The notes below the pieces were generated by a model that ran no database searches, was not told where the DNA came from, and saw nothing but the letters and a program-made list of their open reading frames with translations. 64,000 bases of DNA from Burkholderiaceae bacterium (lineage in GTDB: Bacteria > Pseudomonadota > Gammaproteobacteria > Burkholderiales > Burkholderiaceae_C): assembly GCA_024235915.1 (NCBI GenBank), contig JACKLO010000021.1:1-64000 (forward strand). The letters are read 5' to 3'. A program made the translations under genes and the position numbers. Below are positions 34,737-44,588 of this stretch, piece by piece; the stretch's first letter is position 1, and each line of letters begins with the position of its first letter.

Positions 34737-35954
34737 TCAGCGCCCCGCCAGCAGCCGCTCGTACACCGGCGCCGCCCGCGCCACGCTGGCGGCCCAGCTG
34801 CGTTCCGTCTCGACGAAGCGCCGGCCCTGCGCGCGTACGCGCGCCAGCGATTCGGGGTCGCGCACGGCACGCTCGACGGCCGCCGCCAACGCATCGGCGC
34901 TGCCGGCACGGAACAGGTGACCCGTCACGCCATCGGCGATCAGCTCGCGATGGCCACCCACGTCCGACGCCACGCAGACCGTGCCCATCGCCATCGCCTC
35001 CAACGGCTTCAGCGGAGTCACGGTTTCGGTCAGCCGCAAGGAGTGGCGCGGGAACAGCGCCAAGTCCAGCAGGCTGTAGTAGCGGGCCACCTGGTCGTGC
35101 GGCACGCGCCCGGTGAAGACGATGCGGTCGGCCAGACCCAGGCGCTGCGCCTGGGCACGCAGGCGTACGTCCTCCAGCCCGCCGCCGACCAGCAGCAGGC
35201 GCGCATGCGGCAACCTAGCGGCGATGCTCGGAAATGCGTCGAGCAGGAGGTCCAGGCCCTCATAGGCATAAAACGATCCGATGAAGCCCAGCACCAGGGC
35301 CTCTTGCAGCCCAAGTTGAGCAGCGAGCGCCTCGTCGCGCGGGGGCGAGAACGCAAAGTCGCCCGCGTTGACGGCATTGGGGATCACGGTCACCTTGGTC
35401 GCCGGCAGCCCACGCGCCAGCAGGTCCTGCTTCAGGCCATCGCAAATGGTGAAGACGGCACCGGCCCTGCGCAGCACATGGGTCTCTGAGGCGCGTGTGA
35501 GCCGGTAGCGCAGATCGCCTTCCTGGGCCGTGCCCTGGTCGACGGCGGCGTCCTCCCAGAAGGCACGGATCTCGTAGACCAGCGGCACACGCCGCGCACG
35601 CGCCACGGCCAGCGCCGCCAGGCCGTTGAGCGACGGTGAATGCGCGTGGATCAGGTCCGGGCGCACCTCGGCGGCCACCTCGGCGATGCGCCGCTTCAGC
35701 GAAGTGACGACCTCCAGGTGGCCGCCGATCACCGGCAGACGCACCATGGCGCCGCCGCGTTCGGTGGTGCGGTGGAAGCGCAGGCCTGCGGCCTCCTCGA
35801 CCGGCGCAACGGCCTGGCCGGGGGCGTGTTTGAGGCCCGTGACCTGCGCCGTCTGCCACCCGCGCGCACGCTGCTGCTGCAGGATGGCCAAACTGCGGTA
35901 GGAGTATCCGTCCTGCACCGGCAGGGAATGGTCGAAGACATGCAGGATCTTCAT
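34737..35954 (-). CDS. Glycosyltransferase family 4, exosortase A-associated
   Basis: 405-residue GT-B enzyme beginning MKILHVFDHSLPVQDGYSYR, the hallmark of an XrtA-linked glycosyltransferase family (TIGR04063 type). Other landmarks are VTVIPNAVNAGDF, LGFIGSFYAYEGLD and ETVTPLKPLEAMAMGTVCVASDVGG. It overlaps the upstream GT4 by four bases (ATGA) and is the last gene of the large minus-strand block. Confidence 0.92.
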   Translation of the reverse strand: MKILHVFDHSLPVQDGYSYRSLAILQQQRARGWQTAQVTGLKHAPGQAVAPVEEAAGLRFHRTTERGGAMVRLPVIGGHLEVVTSLKRRIAEVAAEVRPDLIHAHSPSLNGLAALAVARARRVPLVYEIRAFWEDAAVDQGTAQEGDLRYRLTRASETHVLRRAGAVFTICDGLKQDLLARGLPATKVTVIPNAVNAGDFAFSPPRDEALAAQLGLQEALVLGFIGSFYAYEGLDLLLDAFPSIAARLPHARLLLVGGGLEDVRLRAQAQRLGLADRIVFTGRVPHDQVARYYSLLDLALFPRHSLRLTETVTPLKPLEAMAMGTVCVASDVGGHRELIADGVTGHLFRAGSADALAAAVERAVRDPESLARVRAQGRRFVETERSWAASVARAAPVYERLLAGR

Positions 35955-37228
35955 GGCGTTCTCGAAGGCGTCGGAGGGAAGGTGGCCGACCGGCGCGCCA
36001 GCACCTCGCGGAAGATGCGCAACTGCGCGGCCGTGGTTTCGTCCCAGCCCATGGATTCGGCATGACGGCGCACCGCGGTGCGGTCAGGCGCCTCTGCCAT
36101 CAGCGCCTCGACGCCGGCGGCCAGGGCCGCGGGGTCCAGCGGCGGCACGACGCGCCCGACCTGTGCATCGGCGATCACCTCGCGCGTGCCTCCCACGTCG
36201 CTCGCCACCACCGGCGTGCCGCAGGCCATGGCTTCGAGCAGCACGTTGGCCCAGCCCTCGCTGCGCGACGGCAGCAGAAGCAGGTCGGCGGCGCTGTACC
36301 AGGATGACAACTGGTCGTTGGGCACCGGGCCAGCGAACCGCACGTGGTCGACCACGCCCAGCGCCTGGGCCTGCGCCTGCAGTGCGCTGCGCAGCGGGCC
36401 GTCGCCGACCAGCACCAGTCGCACGCCGGGATGGCGCGGCACCAGCGCGGCCAGTGCCTGCAACGCCAGGTCGTGGCCTTTGACCGGCACCAGGTTGCCC
36501 ACAGTGAGCAGCAGCGGCGCGCCCTGCAGACCCAGCTCGGCACGTGCGCGGGCGCGGCCCTCGGGCCGGAAGCGTTGGGTATCGACACCGTTGCGCACCA
36601 CGTGCAGCCGGGCGGGAGGCAGCGCCCAGCCCTTCAAGACATCGACCAGCGCCTGGCAAACGCCCACCGAGGCGTCGGCAACGCCGCCGGCCCACCGCAT
36701 CAGGCGACGCGGCGCGCGGTCGAGGCCGAAGGCGTTCAGGTCCGACCCGCGTGCGGTGATGACCAGCGGCTTGCGCAGCCAGCGCGCCAGCAGCGCGGCG
36801 GCCACCCCGTCAGGGTAATAGAAGTGGGCGTCGATGAGGTCGAACTCGAAGCCCTCGCGCCGCAGGCGGCGCAGCGTGGCGAGCGCACCGACGGCCAGCA
36901 GGAACGGGTGCAGGTTCTGCCCAACCTTCGGCAGCAGCGGGTAGCGCGGATGCCAGACCGCGATGCCATGGCGCGTCTCGGAGCGCGGCGTGGCAGCGAT
37001 GCGCGCGCGGGCACCGAAACGTGGGTGGGTCGACGGGAACCAGGGCACAGGCGCCACCACCTGCGCCTGCACCTGGCCGCTGCGCAGCAACTCGCGCAGC
37101 CGGGTCTCGACGAAGAGGCCGTGGCCGGGCCGGGCCGCGCTGGGGTAGAGCGAGGAGAACAGCAGCACGCGCAACGGCACACTGCCCGCGGAGACGGGCG
37201 CTGCGCCGTCGGCGGCCGGTGCCTGCAC
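35951..37228 (-). CDS. Glycosyltransferase family 4
   Basis: 425 residues, GT-B fold: LLFSSLYPSAARPGHGLFVETRL in the acceptor domain, LVITARGSDLN, HVVRNGVDTQRF, LLTVGNLVPVKGHDLAL and SRSEGWANVLLEAMACGTPVVASDVGG with the two EX7E glutamates. GTG start. It lies 12 bp after the amidotransferase gene and is coupled to the next GT4. Sugar specificity unknown. Confidence 0.9.
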   Translation of the reverse strand: MQAPAADGAAPVSAGSVPLRVLLFSSLYPSAARPGHGLFVETRLRELLRSGQVQAQVVAPVPWFPSTHPRFGARARIAATPRSETRHGIAVWHPRYPLLPKVGQNLHPFLLAVGALATLRRLRREGFEFDLIDAHFYYPDGVAAALLARWLRKPLVITARGSDLNAFGLDRAPRRLMRWAGGVADASVGVCQALVDVLKGWALPPARLHVVRNGVDTQRFRPEGRARARAELGLQGAPLLLTVGNLVPVKGHDLALQALAALVPRHPGVRLVLVGDGPLRSALQAQAQALGVVDHVRFAGPVPNDQLSSWYSAADLLLLPSRSEGWANVLLEAMACGTPVVASDVGGTREVIADAQVGRVVPPLDPAALAAGVEALMAEAPDRTAVRRHAESMGWDETTAAQLRIFREVLARRSATFPPTPSRTP

Positions 37229-37240
37229 GATGCCGAGAGG

Positions 37241-39199
37241 TCAGGCCAGCGCCGGGGCCTCGGCCACGGCGTGGGTGACATCGCCGGTGGCGCCGTCGAC
37301 CACGTTGCGCAGAAAGGCCTCGAACATCAGCAGCGTCCACATCGGCGCGCTGTGGTCGCGGGCGCCACTCTGATGGGCATCGATCAGCTGTTCCAGTGCG
37401 CGGCGCTCGAACCAGCCCGTGGCAGCCAACCGGTCGCCGAGCACGGCGTCGCGCACACGCTGCCGGAGCGGGCCGCGGAACCACCGCGCCAGTGGCACGG
37501 CGAAGCCCATCTTCGGCCGGTACAGCACGTCGTCCGGCAGCATCGGCTCCATCGACTTCTTCAGAATCAGCTTGCCTTCGGAGCCGCGCAGCTTCAGGTC
37601 ACTGGGCAGCGTGGCCAGCCACTCGACCAACCTGTGGTCCATCAGCGGCTCGCGCACCTCCAGGCTGTGCGCCATGCTGGCGCGGTCCACCTTGGTGTTG
37701 ATGTCGCCGACCAGGTAGGTCTTGAGGTCCAGGTACTGAATCAGCGCCAGCGGGTCGTCAGTGCCGGCGCGCGCCGCGTGGCGGCGGAAGACCTCCAGGG
37801 CGTCGTAACCGCCGAGTTCACGCCGCAACGCGGCGGAGAACAGCTGCGTACGCATGGGCCCGCGCAGGATGGAGACCGTATGGAAGTACGCCTCCACCGA
37901 ATCACGCGCCATGCCCTCGAACGTGGTCTTGGCACGGAACACACGTGGCGCCCAGTCGGCCTTGGGATAGACGCGCCCGAGCAGGCCGAACAGCGGCCGC
38001 CGCACGCCCGGCGGCAGCGCGGCACGCAGCCGCTCTTCCATCAGGTGCATGCGGTAACGGCGGTAGCCGCCAAGGGCCTCGTCGCCGCCGTCGCCACTGA
38101 GCGCCACCGTCACGTGCTTGCGCGCCAGTTGGCACACGCGGTAGGTCGGGATGGCCGAGCTGTCGGCATAGGGCTCGTCGTAGAGCCGGGCCAAGGTGTC
38201 GATGAGGTCGAAGTCGTCGGAGCGCACGGTCTCCACGCGGTGGTTCGTCGCATAGCGCGTCGCGACCATCGCGGCGAACTCGCTCTCATTGAACTGCGGG
38301 TCGTCGAAGGCGATCGAGCAGGTGTTGACGGGGCCGGTGGAGAGGCCGGCCATCGTCGCCACCACGGCACTGGAGTCGACGCCGCCGGAGAGGAACGCGC
38401 CCAGCGGCACCTCGGCGATCATGCGCAGGCGCACGCTCTCCTGCAGCCGTTCGCGCAAGCCGGCGCACGCCTCGTCCAGACCGATGCGGGCGTCGAGCGT
38501 GAAGCGCAGATCCCAGTACTCACGCGGCTGGCCCACCGGCTCGCCGCGGCGGATGGCCAGGCAGTGACCGGGGGCCAGCTTGCGCGCCCCCTTGAAGATG
38601 GTGCGCGGCTCGGCCACATACCCGAGCGCAAAGTATTCCTCCACCGCCAGCGGGTCCAGCGTGCGCGGCAGTGCGCGGCCCCCTGGGGCCTGGTAGGCCA
38701 GCACCGACTTGAGTTCGCTGCCGAACAGCAGCGTGCCATCCTCCAACAGGGCGTAGTACAGCGGCTTGACGCCCATGCGGTCGCGCGCCATGAAGAGCGT
38801 CTGGCGGTGGCGGTCCCAGAGCACGAAGGAGAACATGCCTCGGAAGCGCTCGACACAGCGCTCACCCCACTGCTCCCAGCCGTGCACGATGCACTCGGTG
38901 TCGCTCTTGGTGTGGAAGACGTGCCCGGCGGCCTGCAGTTCCGGGATCAGTTCCTGGTAGTTGTAGATCTCGCCGTTGAAGACCACGACCACCGAGCCGT
39001 CCTCGTTGAACAGCGGTTGCTGCCCGGTGGCCACATCGATGATGGAGAGGCGGCGGTGTCCGAAGCCCAGCCCGGGCTCGATGTGCAGGCTGCCCTCGTC
39101 CGGCCCACGGTGGTGCTGCGAGTCGTTCATGCGTTTGAGCACGGCGTGCTCGACGGGCCTGACCTGGCGGGTGTCGAAGATGCCGGTGATGCCGCACAT
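37241..39199 (-). CDS. Glutamine-hydrolysing asparagine synthase, exosortase A amidotransferase type
   Basis: 652-residue class II amidotransferase. The catalytic Cys2 (MCGITGIFDT), RRLSIID, FNGEIYNYQEL and the Gln-binding region are intact. The synthetase PP-loop is SGGVDSS (271-277), with LSGDGGDEALGGYRRY later. It matches the XrtA/PEP-CTERM amidotransferase (TIGR03108 type), which presumably amidates a sugar acid or related group. A GAGGAG lies upstream of the ATG. It contrasts with the Cys-less homologue at 31056-32726. Confidence 0.95.
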   Translation of the reverse strand: MCGITGIFDTRQVRPVEHAVLKRMNDSQHHRGPDEGSLHIEPGLGFGHRRLSIIDVATGQQPLFNEDGSVVVVFNGEIYNYQELIPELQAAGHVFHTKSDTECIVHGWEQWGERCVERFRGMFSFVLWDRHRQTLFMARDRMGVKPLYYALLEDGTLLFGSELKSVLAYQAPGGRALPRTLDPLAVEEYFALGYVAEPRTIFKGARKLAPGHCLAIRRGEPVGQPREYWDLRFTLDARIGLDEACAGLRERLQESVRLRMIAEVPLGAFLSGGVDSSAVVATMAGLSTGPVNTCSIAFDDPQFNESEFAAMVATRYATNHRVETVRSDDFDLIDTLARLYDEPYADSSAIPTYRVCQLARKHVTVALSGDGGDEALGGYRRYRMHLMEERLRAALPPGVRRPLFGLLGRVYPKADWAPRVFRAKTTFEGMARDSVEAYFHTVSILRGPMRTQLFSAALRRELGGYDALEVFRRHAARAGTDDPLALIQYLDLKTYLVGDINTKVDRASMAHSLEVREPLMDHRLVEWLATLPSDLKLRGSEGKLILKKSMEPMLPDDVLYRPKMGFAVPLARWFRGPLRQRVRDAVLGDRLAATGWFERRALEQLIDAHQSGARDHSAPMWTLLMFEAFLRNVVDGATGDVTHAVAEAPALA

Positions 39200-39225
39200 G
39201 GAAGGACTCTTCTCCTCGGAGGGTT

Positions 39226-40425
39226 TCAGCGCTGTGCCGCGTGCCGCGCCAGCAGTTCGTCGTACATCGCCTCATAGGCGCTGACCATCGCCGCGAGGCT
39301 GAACTCGCGCTCGACCTGCCGACGGGCCGCAGTTCCCAAGGCCTGCGCTCGCGCCGTGTCGCCCGCCAGCGCTTGCAGCGCCTGCGCCAGCGCGTCCGCA
39401 TCGCCGGCCGGGACCAGCAGGCCGGTGCGTGCATGCTCGATCAGGTCGGGGTTGCCACCGACCTCGGTGGCGATGACGGGCAGGCCCGAGGACATGGCTT
39501 CGAGGATGGTATTCGAGATGCCCTCGGCCAGCGACGGCAGCACGAAGCAATCGAGCCCGCGCATGACTTCCGGCACATCACCCCGCTCACCGGGCAGCCA
39601 GGCCAGGTCTGCGGCGCCGGCCTGTGCCAGCAGCGCAGCGGCCTCGGCCCGCAGCGGGCCATCGCCGACCATCACCAGCCGCAGGCGATCGCGCAGCGCG
39701 GGCATGGCACCCAGCGTCTGCACAAAGGCGCGGGCGAGCTCGACCTGGTTCTTCACCGTCTGCATGCGACCGACGGTGCCCACCAGCCACAGCCTCGGGT
39801 CGTTGAACGGGCTGCCGTCGATGGGCGTGCGCACCGGCGCGGGGCAGAAGCGTTCGCTGTCGACACCGTTGCAGATGCGGCGGACCCGCGCCTCCGGGAT
39901 GCCGATCGGTCCCGTCAGGGTGGACGCGAGGTCCCGCGACAACGCCACCCACTGCTGGACGATGGGGCGCAGGAGGCGTCGGTTCCACTGGTTCTTGCGG
40001 TTGTGGCCGTCGAGGTCGCCGACATCGCGCCCATGTTCGCCGTGGATGCGCACGGGCACACCCGCGGCGAACGCGGGCAGCTGGCAATCGAGCGCGCCCA
40101 GGTTTCGCGTGTGCACGATGTCGGGCCGCAGTCGCCGGAAGAGCTGCCACAGCCGAGGAAACTCGGTCATCGTCGGCCCCGGCCGCTTGTGCAGCGCGAC
40201 GAACTCGACGCCAGGCTGCGTCAAGCGCCCGGCAAATGCCGGTTCGACCCGGTCCAGCGCGATGATGGCGTGACGGAAGCGTCGAGCCGGCAGCGCATTG
40301 ACGAGATTGACGAGGCCGTTTTCGAGGCCACCGGTGTCGAATCGGTACAGCACATGGGCCACGAGCGGGCGGGCGCCTCCGCGATCCGCAGGCGCCGCGC
40401 CTGGGCGCGCCTCTCCTCCGTTCAT
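39226..40425 (-). CDS. Glycosyltransferase family 4, TIGR03088-type exosortase A-associated
   Basis: 399 residues. VAHVLYRFDTGGLENGLVNLVN is characteristic of the XrtA glycosyltransferase family TIGR03088; VHTRNLGALDCQ, RICNGVDSERF, VGTVGRMQTVKNQ and PSLAEGISNTILEAMSSGLPVIATEVGG complete the GT-B pattern. ATG 40425 is preferred to a TTG two codons earlier. It starts a four-gene run (GT-amidotransferase-GT-GT) after a 259-bp gap. Confidence 0.92.
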   Translation of the reverse strand: MNGGEARPGAAPADRGGARPLVAHVLYRFDTGGLENGLVNLVNALPARRFRHAIIALDRVEPAFAGRLTQPGVEFVALHKRPGPTMTEFPRLWQLFRRLRPDIVHTRNLGALDCQLPAFAAGVPVRIHGEHGRDVGDLDGHNRKNQWNRRLLRPIVQQWVALSRDLASTLTGPIGIPEARVRRICNGVDSERFCPAPVRTPIDGSPFNDPRLWLVGTVGRMQTVKNQVELARAFVQTLGAMPALRDRLRLVMVGDGPLRAEAAALLAQAGAADLAWLPGERGDVPEVMRGLDCFVLPSLAEGISNTILEAMSSGLPVIATEVGGNPDLIEHARTGLLVPAGDADALAQALQALAGDTARAQALGTAARRQVEREFSLAAMVSAYEAMYDELLARHAAQR

Positions 40426-40653
40426 GACCAATCCCCCGCTGGACCCCGTGGTTCTGCCGCGGCCGCCGCAACGGCCCGCGGACTACAAATGGCAATCGAA
40501 CACTCTAGAGCACCGCAGATCCACGCCCTGTCGCAAAAGTCACGCGCAAGGCTCCCGCCGTCATGGCGGCGTGCCAGCGGGTTGTACCGGTGCACGATGG
40601 CGGTCGCCTCCTGGTCCCGGCGGCCCGCGCATGACGGCCCGGCACTGGCCCAG

Positions 40654-40667
40654 CCCCCCCCCCCCCC
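40654..40667. repeat. C14 homopolymer in the 259-bp gap upstream of the GT4 gene
   Basis: Fourteen consecutive C on the plus strand (G14 on the coding strand of the neighbours). It lies 17 bp downstream of the SGNH gene stop and about 230 bp upstream of the GT4 start. The rest of the gap 40426-40684 shows no gene or clear promoter. Such tracts mutate by slippage and can alter promoter spacing; it could also be an assembly weak spot. Confidence 0.6.
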
Positions 40668-40684
40668 GCACCAGGGCCCGGGCG

Positions 40685-41758
40685 TCAGAGCGGATGTCCG
40701 CCTGCCGGTCCAGGCGCGGCGCGCAGCCAGTCGGCCACCGGCTGCATGGCCAGCGCGACGCCGAGCGGATTGAGGTGCCCGTCGTACGGGCCCACGTCCA
40801 GCCTGCGGGCAGAGCCGCGGGCGTGAGCCTCGTACACGCGCTCTAGGTCCACCACCGCAGCGCCGTATGCCGCAAGGTGGTTCATCAAATAGCGCCGCTG
40901 CAGGTCCTCGGCTTCGGGCTCGGCGGCCGGCCCCTCACGCCGCCCGTCGATGACGAAGAGCAGTCGCCCACGCAGGTACGGCCCTGCATCGGCGAAAAAC
41001 CTGCCAACCGCCGCATCAACCAGCGCCCGCGAGCGGTCGTCGAGCGTCGCGGGCGCCGCAGGTGCCATGGCGCGTGCGGCCGGCTCCTCAGGCACGGCGC
41101 GCACGAACATAGATCGCAGCAGCGCCAGCGGCTGCAGCTTGAGCTGTCCGAAGAGGTATTGCGCCACGGCGCTATGCCGGGCCCAGCGCTTGACCGTCGA
41201 TGGCGAAGGTTGGCGCTCGGTGAGAGGCTGCAATGTCGCCGGGTCCAGGCAACGGCTGTGCACGTTGCCGGAGCCGCAGAGCGACTGGCGCACGTCACCG
41301 CGCTCAAGGAAGACCACGACGTCGCGCACCTGGAACTGTTCACTGGCCAGGCGCAGGCGCTGCGCGTGGTCGATGAGTGCCGTGCCGGGGCTGCCGAAGC
41401 CGTAGACCTTGCGTGCACCGCCGATCAGTGCCTCCAGCTTCGCTGCAGGCCGGTCCGCCGGGTCCAGCATCGAGGCTTCGATGTAGCTGTCGCCGATCAG
41501 CGCCACAGCGCGCGGGTCGGGCTGGAAATCGTGCTCGCTGACGAAGCCCCAGTTGTTGGCACGCAGGTGCTGCGGATTGCGCAGGTCCCAACCCGTGGAG
41601 GTGGTCCAGTGGTGGCCGGGCGGGTAAGTCAACACCTCGGTGTCGAGGTGGTAGCCCGTCATCGTCGCGGTCGACACCGGCAGCACGCGCAGCAGCAACT
41701 CGAGCGCCAGCAGCACACCCAGCACGGCGGCGGTGGCGAACGCAAGGGAGCGGCGCAT
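40685..41758 (-). CDS. SGNH/AlgX-like acetyltransferase accessory protein
   Basis: 357 residues with one N-terminal transmembrane helix (FATAAVLGVLLALELLLRVL) and a periplasmic SGNH-type domain: VALIGDSYIEASM (GDS at 89-91) and the late YDGHLNPLGVALA carrying the catalytic Asp/His pair. It follows the MBOAT gene by one base. In alginate-like systems an MBOAT protein passes acetyl groups to an SGNH protein that O-acetylates the polymer; the same pairing is inferred here. A longer frame upstream is a shadow of the MBOAT gene. Confidence 0.85.
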   Translation of the reverse strand: MRRSLAFATAAVLGVLLALELLLRVLPVSTATMTGYHLDTEVLTYPPGHHWTTSTGWDLRNPQHLRANNWGFVSEHDFQPDPRAVALIGDSYIEASMLDPADRPAAKLEALIGGARKVYGFGSPGTALIDHAQRLRLASEQFQVRDVVVFLERGDVRQSLCGSGNVHSRCLDPATLQPLTERQPSPSTVKRWARHSAVAQYLFGQLKLQPLALLRSMFVRAVPEEPAARAMAPAAPATLDDRSRALVDAAVGRFFADAGPYLRGRLLFVIDGRREGPAAEPEAEDLQRRYLMNHLAAYGAAVVDLERVYEAHARGSARRLDVGPYDGHLNPLGVALAMQPVADWLRAAPGPAGGHPL

Positions 41759-41759
41759 C

Positions 41760-43259
41760 TCAGAAGTTGAAGTAGATGAAGGCACTGACCGAGTCACGCG
41801 CGCCGTTGAGCACCACCAGCAGGACCGCCACCACCAGCGCGGCCGTGCCGCCGGCCACGCGCGCATCGCGCGCGGTGCGGAACCAGGCCAGCACGCGCTC
41901 ACCGATGGCATTGCTATTGGGCAGCAACGCCGCCGCAGCACCCAGCAACAGGCACCAGCCAGCCCCGACCGCGCCATCCAGCCCGGCGTTCCACAACAGC
42001 AGGCCCGGGCCCTCGCCTTCCGGGGCCAGGCCGGACATCGCCCACAGCATGCGCAGCGCGCCCTCCAGGCTCTGCGCGCGGAAGAACACCCAGGCCCCCA
42101 CCACCGACAGCATCGTCAGGCCCCAGGCGACGACCGCGAAGGCACGGCTGCGATCCAGCCCGGCCGTCCAGCCCAGCCGGTCGGTCATGGCCCGGAAGGC
42201 GTGGTTGACCATCAGGTAGGCCCCGTGCAGTGCGCCCCAGAGCACGAAGGACCAGCTCGCCCCGTGCCACAGGCCACCCAGGACCATGGTCGCCGCCAGG
42301 TTGGCGTAGCGGCGCGCCGGACCACGGCGGTTGCCACCGAGCGGGACGTACAGGTAGTCGCGCAGGAAGGTCGACAGCGAAATGTGCCAGCGGCGCCAGA
42401 AATCGCTGATGCTGGTGGCCTGGTATGGCGAGTTGAAGTTGAACGGCAGGCGGATGTTGAACATCCACGACAGGCCGATCGCCATGTCGGAGTAGCCCGA
42501 GAAGTCGAAGTACAACTGCAGCGTGTAGGCCAGCGCGGCCAGCCAGGCCTCGCCGGAACTGGGCACCACGCCGCCATCGGCAGGCACGAAGATGGCGTCG
42601 GCATAGGGCGCGACGCCGTCCGCCAGCACCACCTTCTTGAACAGGCCGATCACGAAGATCGCGACGCCGGCCATGAAATGGGCGCCATTGAACCGGTAGA
42701 CCGCCGGGTTGCCGAACTGCGGCATCATCTGCGCATGGTGCAGCACTGGGCCCGCGACCAGGTGCGGAAAATAGGTGACGAAAAGCCCGTAGTGCACCGG
42801 CCGGAACTCGCGCACCTTGCCGTGCCAGGTATCGACCAGGAAGGCGATCTGCGTGAAGCTGTAGAACGAGATGCCGATCGGCAGGATCACGCGGCCGATG
42901 TCCCAGTCGAACCCCAGCGCATTGAGGTTGTCAACGAAGAAGTTGGCGTACTTGAAGTAGGCCAGCAGTCCCAGGTTGAATGCGATGCCAGCGATCAGCC
43001 ACAGGCTGGCCACCGGACGGCCGAAGAGGCGTCGGGGACGCGTGCGCGACTGGCCGATGCGCTGCCCGAGCGTGAAGTTGACGCCGATCGACCCCAGCAG
43101 CAGGAGCGTGAACTCCGGCATCCAGTAGCCGTAGAAAAAGGTCGACGCCGCGAACAGCCAAGCTGCGGCCCAGGTCTCCGACCGGCAGCCCAACAGGTAG
43201 TAGCCGATCAGGACGATCGGCAGGTACAGCGCGACGAAGGTGGCGGTGGTGAAAAGCAT
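41760..43259 (-). CDS. MBOAT O-acyltransferase (AlgI-like)
   Basis: 499-residue polytopic membrane protein. It has the AlgI-family segments FYSFTQIAFLVDTWHG, PHLVAGPVLHH, DFWRRWHISLSTFLRDYLYVPLGGN and the catalytic-His segment GGLWHGASWSFVLWGALHG. It would move acetyl groups from the cytoplasm to the periplasm for polysaccharide O-acetylation with the downstream SGNH protein. It lies 48 bp after the nucleotide-sugar dehydrogenase. Confidence 0.95.
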   Translation of the reverse strand: MLFTTATFVALYLPIVLIGYYLLGCRSETWAAAWLFAASTFFYGYWMPEFTLLLLGSIGVNFTLGQRIGQSRTRPRRLFGRPVASLWLIAGIAFNLGLLAYFKYANFFVDNLNALGFDWDIGRVILPIGISFYSFTQIAFLVDTWHGKVREFRPVHYGLFVTYFPHLVAGPVLHHAQMMPQFGNPAVYRFNGAHFMAGVAIFVIGLFKKVVLADGVAPYADAIFVPADGGVVPSSGEAWLAALAYTLQLYFDFSGYSDMAIGLSWMFNIRLPFNFNSPYQATSISDFWRRWHISLSTFLRDYLYVPLGGNRRGPARRYANLAATMVLGGLWHGASWSFVLWGALHGAYLMVNHAFRAMTDRLGWTAGLDRSRAFAVVAWGLTMLSVVGAWVFFRAQSLEGALRMLWAMSGLAPEGEGPGLLLWNAGLDGAVGAGWCLLLGAAAALLPNSNAIGERVLAWFRTARDARVAGGTAALVVAVLLVVLNGARDSVSAFIYFNF

Positions 43260-43307
43260 GCACCAAGGAGGGCGGCGGCCCAGCGCATGGCCGGGCCGAG
43301 CGCGACC

Positions 43308-44584
<1,277 letters not shown>

Positions 44585-44588
<4 letters not shown>

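Noticed and set aside
36344..39277. Open frame of 977 codons on the plus strand
   Set aside because: It runs opposite the amidotransferase and GT4 genes, has the Arg/His/Gln/Ala-rich composition of GC-skewed antisense frames, and no domain-like pattern.
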